64,000 bases of DNA from assembly GCA_037444305.1 (NCBI GenBank), contig JBBIMP010000022.1, positions 17,256-81,255 on the forward strand, given 5' to 3'. Both the position numbers and the translations under genes were made by a program. Source of the stretch: JBBIMP01 sp037444305 (lineage in GTDB: Bacteria; Acidobacteriota; UBA6911). Of the stretch, positions 54,115 to 63,740 are shown one piece after another. The notes under the pieces are model-generated. The model made no database searches. It was not told the DNA's origin and saw nothing but the letters and a program-made list of their open reading frames with translations. The stretch's first letter is position 1, and each line of letters begins with the position of its first letter.

Positions 54115-55830
54115 TTGAGCCTGGTGGAAGTCAAGGAAGAACAGCCGCGTGAGATTCCGCCCGAGGATGCCGCGCGCGCAGCTGCGCCCCCCCGGGAAAA
54201 GTCGGGGTCGAAGAAGAAGGAACCGCGCGTGCCGAAGGCGAAGTCCGCCCGTGCCGCCGGCCGCCGCGAAACGGCCGAAAGCATCGGCGCGCGCCAGCGG
54301 GAGATCTCCGTCTCCGAGTTCTTCACCAAGAACCGCCACCTGCTCGGTTTCGACAATCCCCAGAAGGCGCTCCTCACGACGATCAAGGAGGCCGTGGACA
54401 ACTCGCTCGACGCGTGCGAGGAAGCCGGGATCCTGCCCACGCTGAAGATCGAGATCCGGCAGCTGGCCGAGGACCGCTTCCGCATTGCGGTCGAAGACAA
54501 CGGCCCGGGGATCGTCAAGTCCCAGATCCCGAAGATCTTCGGCAAACTGCTCTACGGCTCCAAGTTCCACACGCTCAAGCAGGCGCGAGGACAGCAGGGG
54601 ATCGGAATCTCGGCCGCCGGGATGTACGGCCTTTTGACCACCGGCAAGTCGATCGCGGTGACCTCGCGCACGGGCCCCGGCAAACCGGCGCATTACTACG
54701 AGATCCAAATCGACACGCGCACCAACAATCCGCAGGTCATCGAAGACCGGGTGGTGGACTGGGAACCCGAGCACGGCACGCGCGTGGAGATCGAGCTTGT
54801 CGGCACCTACAAAAAGGGGCGCCACTCGGTGGACGACTATATCCGCCAGACAGCGATCGCCAACCCCCACTGTGAAATCCACTACACCTTCCCCGGCGCG
54901 GGCATTGACACGACGTTCCCCCGGGGCTCCGACACGCTCCCCCCCGAACCAAAGTCGATCAAGCCCCACCCCTATGGGGTCGAGCTCGGCGCACTGATCC
55001 GGATGATGAAGGAAACCCGGCAGCGCCGTCTCGCCGCGGCGCTCAAAAATGACTTCTCGCGCGTGAGCGACAGCATCGCCCACGAGATCTGTTCCACCGC
55101 GCAACTGAGGCCCAATTCCAATCCTCACCTGATCGCCGTGAACGAAGCCGAGCGTCTCTACAAGGCGATCAATCACGTCAAGATCATGAATCCGCCGACC
55201 AACTGCCTCTCCCCGATCGGCGAAGAGCAGATCCTGACGGGACTCCGGAAGGAAATCAGCGCCGACTTCTTCACGGCAGTGACGCGCTCGCCCGCCGTCT
55301 ACCGCGGGAATCCGTTCCAGGTCGAAATCGGCATGGCCCACGGGGGGAAGTTGCCGACGGACGACCTGATCGACCTCATGCGTTTCGCCAACCGCGTGCC
55401 CCTGCAGTACCAGCAGTCGGCCTGCGCCACGACCAAGTCCGTCCTGAGCGTCGACTGGCGCAGCTACGGCCTCTCCATGTCGAAGGGCGCCCTCCCGACG
55501 GGTCCCATGGTGCTGTTCATCCACATAGCGTCGGCCTGGGTCCCTTTCACCTCCGAGAGCAAGGAGGCCATCGCCGGCTACCCGGAAATCATGCGGGAGC
55601 TCCGCCTCGCGCTGCAGGACTGCGGCCGCAAACTCGCGATCCACATCCGTGCGCACCGCAGGGCTGTGGACGAGCAGAAGAAGCGGTCCTACATCGAGAA
55701 ATACATTCCCCACATCGGGATTGCGCTCCGCGAGATTCTCGGGCTTTCGAAGCAGAGCGAGGAGCAGCTGGTGGTCAACCTCAAGCACGTGCTCGAGCAC
55801 TCGCGGTCCGCCGAAGCGGCAAAGGAGTAG
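54115..55830 (+). CDS. top6B: DNA topoisomerase VI subunit B (type IIB)
   Basis: 571 residues from a TTG; the exact start is uncertain (see finding). The first 60 residues are low-complexity Lys/Ala/Pro/Arg. The GHKL ATPase follows: SEFFTKNRHLLGFDNPQKAL, AVDNSLDACEEAGILP with the Glu and Asn of the N box, VEDNGPGIVKSQIPKIFGKLLYGSKFH, and the RGQQGIGISAAGMYGLLTTG glycine-rich lid. A helix-two-turn-helix and transducer domain fill the rest (KSVLSVDWRSYGL and LGLSKQSEEQLV near the end). With subunit A it makes ATP-dependent double-strand passage, relaxing and decatenating DNA. The enzyme is universal in archaea and plants but rare in bacteria. The next gene starts 6 bases later. Confidence 0.92.
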   Translation: MSLVEVKEEQPREIPPEDAARAAAPPREKSGSKKKEPRVPKAKSARAAGRRETAESIGARQREISVSEFFTKNRHLLGFDNPQKALLTTIKEAVDNSLDACEEAGILPTLKIEIRQLAEDRFRIAVEDNGPGIVKSQIPKIFGKLLYGSKFHTLKQARGQQGIGISAAGMYGLLTTGKSIAVTSRTGPGKPAHYYEIQIDTRTNNPQVIEDRVVDWEPEHGTRVEIELVGTYKKGRHSVDDYIRQTAIANPHCEIHYTFPGAGIDTTFPRGSDTLPPEPKSIKPHPYGVELGALIRMMKETRQRRLAAALKNDFSRVSDSIAHEICSTAQLRPNSNPHLIAVNEAERLYKAINHVKIMNPPTNCLSPIGEEQILTGLRKEISADFFTAVTRSPAVYRGNPFQVEIGMAHGGKLPTDDLIDLMRFANRVPLQYQQSACATTKSVLSVDWRSYGLSMSKGALPTGPMVLFIHIASAWVPFTSESKEAIAGYPEIMRELRLALQDCGRKLAIHIRAHRRAVDEQKKRSYIEKYIPHIGIALREILGLSKQSEEQLVVNLKHVLEHSRSAEAAKE

Positions 55831-55836
55831 ACAGGC

Positions 55837-56949
55837 ATGGCAAAGAAAACGGCCGGGGACCCGACAAGCAGGAAGACGCTCAAGGCGATCACGGCCTGCG
55901 CGGGCGAGATCGAGAAGAAGATACGGGCGCGGCGCAAGCCGACCATGAAGTTCCCCGTGCGCTCGCTGAGCAACGTCCGTTATCACCCCGACAAAGGCTT
56001 TTTCGAGATCGCCGGCCAGAAGAAAGAACGCACCCTCACGGTCAACACGGTCAAGACCTTCGCCCAGACGCTGCGCATGATTGCACTCTCGAAAGAACTG
56101 GTGGAGAACGACGACATCGCCACCAAGCGGGAGGCCTACTACGTCTCGAAAAACTGGGATGAGGCGCGCTTCACCGAGCAGCCCGAATCCGACACCGTGA
56201 TGGACGACGTGGAGGCTTTCTTTTCGGTCAACCGCGAACAGCTCGGCTTCATCCCCGAGGAAAAAGGCGGAGACATTGCGGGCCGCCTCATCGTCCTGGA
56301 TCACGACCGGGACACCGGGAAGGCGCTCCGGATCGACTGCACGAAGTTCGGCTCCGGCGCCTATTCCATCCCGATCTCCGTCGAACACCTCCGATTCGAA
56401 ACCAGCGCCGACTTCATCCTGGTAATCGAAACGGCCGGCATGTTCCAGCGGCTGGTAAAGCACAACTACTGGAAAAAGGCCAACTGCATCCTCGTCAGCA
56501 TGGGGGGCGTGCCCACGCGGGCCTGCCGCCGCTTCATCCGCCGACTGGCCGACTTCAAGCGGATCCCGGTCTACGTCTTCGTGGACGGCGATCCCTACGG
56601 CATCACGAACATCTACCGAACGCTGAAGGTCGGCTCGGGTAACGCGGCCCACCTGAACGAGTTCTTCTGCGTGCCCCAGGCCAGGTTCCTGGGGATCACC
56701 CCCCAGGACATCACCGACTACAAACTCCCGACTCACCCTTTGAAGGACGTCGACGTCAAGCGCGCCAAAGACGCCATCAAGAACGATCCCTTCATCCAGC
56801 ACCACGGGGAGTGGGTCAGGGCGCTGGAGCAGCTCGTCCGGATGGGCGTCCGCGCAGAGCAGCAGGCGCTGGCAAAACATGGTCTCAACTACGTGATCGA
56901 CAACTACCTGCCGGAGAAGCTGAGACATCCCGAACGCTTCCTCCCCTGA
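55837..56949 (+). CDS. top6A: DNA topoisomerase VI subunit A (Spo11-like)
   Basis: 370 residues, the usual size. A winged-helix CAP domain carries the catalytic tyrosine in KREAYYVSKNW (Tyr102 by analogy with Spo11). The Toprim fold has Glu198 in LVIETAGMFQRL and the VDGDPYGI motif with Asp250 and Asp252 for Mg. It makes the staggered double-strand break with 5' covalent linkage during the B-subunit-driven strand passage. It is 6 bases downstream of subunit B with an AGGCATGG-like start context, so both are made in one operon, in B-A order as in archaea. Confidence 0.94.
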   Translation: MAKKTAGDPTSRKTLKAITACAGEIEKKIRARRKPTMKFPVRSLSNVRYHPDKGFFEIAGQKKERTLTVNTVKTFAQTLRMIALSKELVENDDIATKREAYYVSKNWDEARFTEQPESDTVMDDVEAFFSVNREQLGFIPEEKGGDIAGRLIVLDHDRDTGKALRIDCTKFGSGAYSIPISVEHLRFETSADFILVIETAGMFQRLVKHNYWKKANCILVSMGGVPTRACRRFIRRLADFKRIPVYVFVDGDPYGITNIYRTLKVGSGNAAHLNEFFCVPQARFLGITPQDITDYKLPTHPLKDVDVKRAKDAIKNDPFIQHHGEWVRALEQLVRMGVRAEQQALAKHGLNYVIDNYLPEKLRHPERFLP

Positions 56950-57008
56950 CCCGGGGATGGAGCCGGCAGCAGTCCGGCCCGCTCCGATAAGGAACGAAGG
57001 AACCCGCT

Positions 57009-57929
57009 ATGGCGACACTTCATTCCCTCCGGATTTGGCTCCTGATCATCGCGACCTCGCTCTTCGCGGGGTGCGCCGCCCCGAGGCCGGATGTCCCCGG
57101 CGACGGCAGACTGCTCGTCGTGGCGAGCATCCTGCCGCTGGCCGATTTCGCCCGGCAGGTCGGCGGCGGCCATGTCCGCGTCGAGACGATGGTTCCGCCG
57201 GGGGCCAGCCCGCACACCTACGAACTCGTCCCCTCGCAGCTCAGGTGGATCAGCCGCGCCCGTATTCTGCTATTGAACGGCGTGGGCCTGGAGTTCTGGG
57301 CCCAGAAGGTCGTGTCGGCGGCAGAGAATCCGGGGTTGCTCGTCGTTACTACAACGGAGGGCCTCCCGATCCTGGCCGGGGAAGAGCACAACCATGCGCA
57401 CGGCGGCAGCCACGGCCATGAAGTCTCGGGGAATCCACACCTCTGGCTCAATCCGCGCTACGCCATGCGTATGGTCGAGCGCATCCGCGATTCCTTCGCG
57501 CAGGCCGATCCCGGGAATGCAGAAGCCTACCGCGTCAACTCGGAAAGGTACCTCGAGGAACTGCGCCGGCTCGACGTGGAAATCAGGGGAGCCGTAGAGG
57601 GTTTCACTGCGCGGTCGTTCATTTCCTTCCACGCCGCGTGGACCTACTTCGCGCAGGAATACGGGCTAGTGGAAGCGGCCGTGGTGGAGCAGATGCCGGG
57701 CCGCGAGCCTTCCCCGGCGGAGATTGCCGCCATCATCCGCACGGCGCGCGCCATAAAAGCCAGGGCGATATTCGCCGAGCCGCAGCTCTCCCCCAAATCC
57801 GCCCAGGTGATCGCCGGTGAAACCGGCACCCAGGTGCTGATTCTCAATCCTCTGGGGTTGGAGCCCGATTACGGCTATATTGACCTCATGCGGTACAACC
57901 TGGGGGAGATCCGCAAGGCTCTGCAATAG
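57009..57929 (+). CDS. znuA: Metal ABC transporter substrate-binding lipoprotein (ZnuA-like)
   Basis: 306 residues. The N-terminal LLIIATSLFAGC is a lipoprotein signal with Cys at the lipobox. Cluster-9 binding-protein motifs: ASPHTYEL, GNPHLWLNPRYAM, SFHAAWTYF and the late Glu/Asp ligand region. A short His-rich loop (EEHNHAHGGSHGHE) lies between the first two ligand strands, typical of zinc-binding ZnuA/AdcA, and argues for zinc rather than manganese. It delivers the metal to the membrane permease encoded two genes later. Its stop is 26 bases from the ATPase gene. Confidence 0.92.
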   Translation: MATLHSLRIWLLIIATSLFAGCAAPRPDVPGDGRLLVVASILPLADFARQVGGGHVRVETMVPPGASPHTYELVPSQLRWISRARILLLNGVGLEFWAQKVVSAAENPGLLVVTTTEGLPILAGEEHNHAHGGSHGHEVSGNPHLWLNPRYAMRMVERIRDSFAQADPGNAEAYRVNSERYLEELRRLDVEIRGAVEGFTARSFISFHAAWTYFAQEYGLVEAAVVEQMPGREPSPAEIAAIIRTARAIKARAIFAEPQLSPKSAQVIAGETGTQVLILNPLGLEPDYGYIDLMRYNLGEIRKALQ

Positions 57930-57955
57930 CTCCGGCATCAAATCCGAGAGGGAGA

Positions 57956-58737
<782 letters not shown>

Positions 58738-58741
<4 letters not shown>

Positions 58742-59592
58742 TCGAGATCCTGGGCTATGCCTTCATGCAGCGGGCCCTGCTGGCGGGCACCCTGATCGGG
58801 ATTGTCTGCGCCATCGTCGGGGTCTACATCGTCCTCAAGGGGCTCTCGTTCATCGGGGCGGGCATCGCGCACGCCAGCTTCGGCGGTGTGGCCCTGGGCT
58901 TTCTTTTCGGGGTGAATCCCGTTCTCACGGCTCTCATTTTCTGCCTGGCCACCGCCTGGGGAATCGGCCTGGTGGCGCGCAAGGGGCAGGTGAAGGAGGA
59001 CACGGCCGTCGGCGTGTTCTTCGCCTCGACTATGGCCCTGGGGATCCTGATCATAGGGCTGATGAAAGGTTACAACGTCGACCTTTTCGGCTACCTGTTC
59101 GGGAGCATCCTCGCCGTCACCCGCGAGGACATGTGGATAGCGGTAGGTCTCGGCCTGGCGATCGTGGCGGTGGTCGCGCTCTTTTTCAAGGAGCTCCTGC
59201 TGGTGAGCTTCGACCCCGAGCTGGCCGCGATCTCGGGGCTGCCTGCCGCGAAGCTCTATTTCCTGCTCATCACGCTGATCGCGCTCACCGTCGTCATTTC
59301 GATCAAGGTAGTGGGGATTACGCTGGTCTCTGCCCTGCTCGTGACACCGGCCGCGGCGGCCTACCAGTTGACCGAGCGTTTCCGCCGCATGATGGCCCTG
59401 TCCATTCTGATAGGGGTCGGCAGCACCACGGGCGGACTGCTGCTCTCTTACCAGTTCAACATCGCCTCCGGCGCCACGATCGTATTGCTGTCCACGCTCG
59501 TCTTCTTCATCGCTACGCTCTGCTCGCCGCGCCGCTGGCGCCGCCGGGCAAACCTCAAGCGTGCCGCGGCCACCACGGCTATCACGCGCTGA
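58738..59592 (+). CDS. znuB: Metal ABC transporter permease (ZnuB-like)
   Basis: 284 residues from the ATG at 58738, overlapping the ATPase stop. Eight or more hydrophobic helices, with cluster-9 signatures: GIAHASFGGVALGFLFGVNP, GYNVDLFGYLFGSILAVT and VVGITLVSALLVTPAAAAYQLT. It forms the channel for Zn or Mn. The three genes make one operon; no Zur- or MntR-type site is apparent upstream of znuA, where the topoisomerase VI genes run in the same direction with a 59-base gap. Confidence 0.94.
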
Positions 59593-59632
59593 CCGGCTCC
59601 CCCAAGGCCACGCACCGCTCTTGCATCCCTCT

Positions 59633-60931
59633 CTACGGCAGCAGCTTGCGCTCCTTGGCTGCGCGGAGCAACTCGTCCTGAAAGCGCGGGTGCGCGATCC
59701 GGATGAGCGCCTCCGCCCGCTCCCGCAGGTTCTTGCCGAAGAGGTTCACGGCGCCGAACTCGGTCACCATGTAGTGGACGTCGGCCCGGCTGGTCACCAC
59801 GCCGGCGCCCGGCTTGAGCATCGGGACGATGCGCGAAAGCTCGCCCTTTTTGGCGGTGGCCTGCAGCGCGATGATCGGCCGGCCTCCCCGCGAGCGCGCG
59901 GCGCCCCGGATGAAGTCCACCTGCCCGCCGAAACCGGAATAAATGTACGGCCCGACGGAGTCGGAGCAGACCTGGCCGGTGAGGTCCACTTCGAGGGCGG
60001 AATTGATCGCCACCATGTTTTCGTTCTGGCTCACGATCACCGGGTCGTTGACATACTCCACAGGATGGGACTCGATCAGCGGATTGTTGTTCAGGAACCG
60101 GTAAAGCTCCTCGCTTCCAAGGGCGAACGTAATGACCACCTTTCCCTGGTGGATCGATTTGCGGTTCCCCGTCACAACCCCACGCAGGATCGCCTTCATC
60201 GCCCCGTCGGAGATCATCTCCGTGTGGACGCCCAGGTCAAGATCGCCCTCCATCGACTGGTAGATCGCGTCCGGCACCCCTCCGATGCCCATCTGGATGG
60301 TGGAGCCCGGCCTGATCAATGGCAGGATGTGCCCCGCGATGGCCTTCTCCACCTCTGTGGCGGGTTTGGTTTCCAGAGTCGGCAAGGCTTCAGTATGCTC
60401 CACGATGGCGGCCACCCGGTTCACGTGGACGAACGAGTCGCCAAGAACGCGCGGCATTTTCTCGTTGACCTGGGCAATAATGATCTTGCCCATCTGGCAG
60501 GCCGCCTTGGAGGCCAGCGTCTCCACCCCCAGGCTCATGAAACCATGCTCGTCGGGCGGCGACACCTGCACCATCGTGACATCGAGAGGGATGATCTTCT
60601 CGCGGAAGAGCCGCGGAATCTGGTGGAGAAATATCGGGACGTAGTCGGCACGGCCGTCATTCACGGCCGTCCGGTCCGCCGGCCCGACAAAGAGCGAGTT
60701 GTGCCGGAAATGCCCCCGCATCTCGACCGTGGAGAGCGGATCTTCCCCCAGCAGCAGCACGTGGTTGACCTGCACGTCCTTCAGTTCCGCCCGCCGCTCC
60801 GCCAGCGCCCAGACCAGCGCCTTGGGGATGGCGGCATTCCCCCCGTAGTAGATGCGATCGCCGGATTTGATCTTCCGGACGGCATCCGCCGCGCTCATCA
60901 GTTTGGATTTGTAGTCATCAAGCCAGTTCAT
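59633..60931 (-). CDS. Acetyl-CoA hydrolase/transferase family CoA-transferase (4-hydroxybutyrate CoA-transferase-like)
   Basis: 432 residues. Family features: SGDRIYYGGNAAIPKALVWAL at the N-terminus, VSPPDEHGFMSLGV, GIGGVPDAIYQSM, the LGVHTEMISDGAMKAI segment which includes the glutamate expected to form the CoA thioester, and GFGGQVDFIRGAARSRGGRPIIAL. It moves CoA between acetyl-CoA and a short-chain acid, or hydrolyses it. Its start overlaps the stop of alanine dehydrogenase (ATGA), so the two are co-translated, fitting amino-acid fermentation. Confidence 0.9.
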   Translation of the reverse strand: MNWLDDYKSKLMSAADAVRKIKSGDRIYYGGNAAIPKALVWALAERRAELKDVQVNHVLLLGEDPLSTVEMRGHFRHNSLFVGPADRTAVNDGRADYVPIFLHQIPRLFREKIIPLDVTMVQVSPPDEHGFMSLGVETLASKAACQMGKIIIAQVNEKMPRVLGDSFVHVNRVAAIVEHTEALPTLETKPATEVEKAIAGHILPLIRPGSTIQMGIGGVPDAIYQSMEGDLDLGVHTEMISDGAMKAILRGVVTGNRKSIHQGKVVITFALGSEELYRFLNNNPLIESHPVEYVNDPVIVSQNENMVAINSALEVDLTGQVCSDSVGPYIYSGFGGQVDFIRGAARSRGGRPIIALQATAKKGELSRIVPMLKPGAGVVTSRADVHYMVTEFGAVNLFGKNLRERAEALIRIAHPRFQDELLRAAKERKLLP

Positions 60932-62061
60932 GCCTTTTCGCCTTCTTGTATCAATGATTGAATCGGGGAGGCCGGGGCGTGGAGAATGTCGGCCAGGCCC
61001 TGGTTCACCAGCCTTCCCTTGTATAAATAAACCCCGTCGGCCAGACCCTTGTCGCCGGCCAGGGCCTGCTCCAGACCCTTGTCCACGATAGCCTGCACGT
61101 AGGGGAGCGCCGTGCTCGCCAGTGCGCGCGACGCCGTCCGGGCGACGTTGGCCGTCATGTTGGGGACGCAGTAGTGAACGACCCCGTGCGCGACGAACAC
61201 CGGGTTGTCGATCGACATGGGCCGGCTGGTCTCCACGCAGCCTCCCTGGTCAATGGAGGCGTCGATGATGACGCTGCCGGGCTTCATCCCCTTGACCATG
61301 TCCTCGGTGACCAGGAACGGCGCCCTGGCGCCCGGAATGAGCACCGCCCCGATCACGACGTCGGCAATCGCGGTGTACTTTTCAAGCCGGTCGAGGCCTG
61401 CCAGGACGGTGACGATCTGCCCGCGGAACTCCCGGTTCATAGCCCGCAGCTTGGCGATGTCGATGTCGATGACCACCACGTGGGCGCCGCTGGCGAGCGC
61501 CTGCCGCGCCGCCGCGTGGCCGACGCCGCCGGCTCCCAGGATGAGAATGGTCGGCGGCGGAACCCCGGCGACATTGCCTATGAGCACGCCGCGGCCGCCG
61601 GTCTGGTTCTGCAGGTACTGCGCCGCAATGTGGATGGCCATCTGGCCGCACATCTCGCTGAAAGGGAGCAGGACGGGCAGATCTCCGTTCTGGTCGCGGA
61701 CAATCTCGTACCCGATGACCGTAGTCTCCAGTTCCATCAGCCGGTGGGTAAACCCGCGAGGCGCCACGGCCAGGTGCATGAAGCCGCAGATCGTCAAGCC
61801 GGGCCTGATGAGCTCTATCTCCTCCGGAGAAAGAACGCTGACGCGGCAGACCAGGTCGGCCCGCTTGTAGACCTCCTCCGAACTGTAGACGATTTTGGCT
61901 CCCGCGGCCTCGTAGTTGCGGTCCGCGAAGTGCGAGGCCAGTCCGGCCGACTTCTCCACCATGACTGCGTGGCCCTGCTGCAGGAGCCGCATGACGGCAA
62001 AAGGGGTGAGTCCGACCCTGTTCTCATGCCGGTGCGTTTCCCTTGGTACGCCGATTATCAT
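60928..62061 (-). CDS. ald: Alanine dehydrogenase
   Basis: 377 residues, the standard length. MIIGVPRETHRHENRVGLTP is the N-terminal signature; the substrate region has TICGFMHLAVAP with the catalytic His; the NAD site is ILGAGGVGHAAARQALASGAHVVVIDID. The long C-terminal helix region is complete (NMTANVARTASRALASTALPYV). It converts alanine and NAD to pyruvate, ammonia and NADH, or the reverse. Upstream partner of the CoA-transferase gene, and near the peptide uptake genes functionally. Confidence 0.96.
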   Translation of the reverse strand: MIIGVPRETHRHENRVGLTPFAVMRLLQQGHAVMVEKSAGLASHFADRNYEAAGAKIVYSSEEVYKRADLVCRVSVLSPEEIELIRPGLTICGFMHLAVAPRGFTHRLMELETTVIGYEIVRDQNGDLPVLLPFSEMCGQMAIHIAAQYLQNQTGGRGVLIGNVAGVPPPTILILGAGGVGHAAARQALASGAHVVVIDIDIAKLRAMNREFRGQIVTVLAGLDRLEKYTAIADVVIGAVLIPGARAPFLVTEDMVKGMKPGSVIIDASIDQGGCVETSRPMSIDNPVFVAHGVVHYCVPNMTANVARTASRALASTALPYVQAIVDKGLEQALAGDKGLADGVYLYKGRLVNQGLADILHAPASPIQSLIQEGEKA

Positions 62062-62178
62062 TGCTCAGCCTCCTCGTTGGTGTTTTATGAAAATGGGGAA
62101 GGCGAGGGAAAACAAAGACAGTCGTAGAGGATCTCCGTGTTTCTCCCCCTGCCGGCCTCCGCTGCCGGCATGATCCCT

Positions 62179-62922
62179 TCAGCCCTTGAGCTGGTCCATG
62201 ACCTTCTGTGCGGCCTTCTTGATTTCCTCGGGATCTCCCAGGTAGTAGTTCCTTATCGGTGCCAGGTTGCGGTCGAGCTCGTAGACCAGCGGAATGCCCG
62301 TGGGGATGTTGAGGCCCACTATCTCCTCGTCGCCGATGCCGTCGAGGTGCTTGACGAGGGCGCGCAGGCTGTTGCCGTGCGCGGCGATGACCACCCGTTC
62401 GCCCCGCCGCAGCGAAGGGACGACGGCATCGTGCCAGAAGGGCAGGAAGCGCTCGACGGTGTCTTTGAGACATTCCGTCAGAGGAATCTCGCCGGGATCC
62501 AGATCCGCGTAGCGCGGGTCCCGCGCCGGGGAGCGCTCGTCATCCGCGCTCAGGGCCGGCGGCCGCACGTCGTAGCTGCGCCGCCAGATGGTCGTCTGCT
62601 CCAGCCCGTGCTTCTGCGCCGTCTGCGCCTTGTTCAAACCCTGCAGCGCGCCGTAGTGGCGTTCGTTCAGACGCCAGCTCCGGTGGATGGGAATCCACAT
62701 CAGGTCCATCTCCTCCAGCACGATCCACAGCGTCTTGATCGCCCGTTTCAGGAGGGAGGTGTACGCGACGTCGAAAACGTAGCCTTCCCGCTTGAGGGTT
62801 CGGCCGGCCTCGATGGCTTCCTGGACGCCCCTAACGCTCAGCCCGACATCGGTCCAGCCGGTGAAGAGGTTTTCCTTGTTCCAGGTGCTTTCCCCATGCC
62901 TGATCAATACCACTTTGGTCAT
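62179..62922 (-). CDS. gpmA: 2,3-bisphosphoglycerate-dependent phosphoglycerate mutase
   Basis: 247 residues. LIRHGESTWNKENLFTGWTDVGLS at the N-terminus carries the catalytic His of the RHGES motif; the family segment RHYGALQGLNKAQTA follows; the second His is in AAHGNSLRALVKHLDGI. It interconverts 3- and 2-phosphoglycerate in glycolysis and gluconeogenesis. Monocistronic in appearance, 118 bases downstream of the alanine dehydrogenase start on the minus strand, with an ATG at 62922. Confidence 0.96.
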   Translation of the reverse strand: MTKVVLIRHGESTWNKENLFTGWTDVGLSVRGVQEAIEAGRTLKREGYVFDVAYTSLLKRAIKTLWIVLEEMDLMWIPIHRSWRLNERHYGALQGLNKAQTAQKHGLEQTTIWRRSYDVRPPALSADDERSPARDPRYADLDPGEIPLTECLKDTVERFLPFWHDAVVPSLRRGERVVIAAHGNSLRALVKHLDGIGDEEIVGLNIPTGIPLVYELDRNLAPIRNYYLGDPEEIKKAAQKVMDQLKG

Positions 62923-63047
62923 TGTTCTTCTCCATGCATTGCTGGAAGTCGGGAGGCGGCCGGCACAACGGATTGCCGACCCTGGAAGGAAGCCGGGCTT
63001 CTCGCGTTTCCCGACGGTTCACGGTCCCCGCCAGGAGTCTCGCCGGC

Positions 63048-63740
63048 TCAGGGGGAGCCGACGATGCCTCGCACCGAAATGCGCAACTCGGGGGTCAGAG
63101 TGCTGTTGGTTCTGATGACAATATTTCCTATATGATAGCCTTCCCTGGCGTCCGCGCGCTGGACGGCGACCACCTTCACGGTTTTCCCGTCCGCCCCCGG
63201 AACCGGCTCCAGCCTGGCCGAAAAGTTCCCGTTCGTGGATTCCACACCCAGCACCCTGGAATCTTTGCCCGATTGGACCTTCAAGAGTATTTCCCTTATC
63301 GCTTCCGTGCCCTTGGTTACGTTGCCGAAAAAAATAGACCGCTCGGAGAGTGAAAACTCGGGGACGACCGTCGCCCTCACGAAGAGTACCACGTCGGCCT
63401 GCCGCGGATCGTTCGTCCGTATCCGGACGCTCTTGCTGAGGGCGGTCAACCCGGCGGTGTTGACCTTCACCTCGATTTCCCCCGACTTGCCGGGGGGGAT
63501 TTGCTTTGCTGACAGCAAAGCTGCGGCGCACCCTCAGGAGGGGGCAATTTCCAGGATTTCCAGCGTGGCGCTCCCCCTGTTCGAAAAACGGAAAACGTGG
63601 GTCAGGACCTCGCCTTCCGGAATCCTGCCGAAGTCCTTCTCCAGGCTTTCGAAATGAATCGCGGGGCTCTTCTCCTGCGCAGGCAAACTCAAAATCGATG
63701 CAAACAGCAGAAAAATGAGCAGGATTCCGTATTTTTTCAT
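63048..63740 (-). CDS. DUF1573 exported protein, candidate selenoprotein (UGA read as Sec at 63536-63534)
   Basis: 230 residues if the in-frame TGA is read as Sec69. The ATG at 63740 gives a signal peptide (KKYGILLIFLLFASILSLPAQ). The DUF1573 core reads KDFGRIPEGEVLTHVFRFSN, then ATLEILEIAPS-Sec-GC followed by IPPGKSGEIEVKVNT. Family members have SCGC here, so the UGA replaces exactly the first Cys. The frame continues without other stops to 63048, with a second Ig-like beta domain (SIFFGNVTKGTEAIREI). A perfect hairpin with a GUC loop follows the UGA (63503-63521). DUF1573 proteins are exported and of unknown role, sometimes near redox or cell-surface genes. The alternative is a nonsense mutation from TGC/TGT. 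Confidence 0.7.
63503..63521 (-). promoter_or_regulatory. Candidate SECIS hairpin of the DUF1573 gene
   Basis: On the coding strand GCUUUGCU pairs perfectly with AGCAAAGC (8 bp) around GUC. The loop bases are 21-23 bases past the UGA, compared with 19-23 for the loop of the fdhA element in this window. Lies within codons 74-80 of the gene. Confidence 0.65.

Noticed and set aside
54047..54115. ATG at 54047 as a separate short gene
   Set aside because: It ends after 23 codons at the topoisomerase start and has no family; it is more useful as a sign of a possible frameshift over A6.
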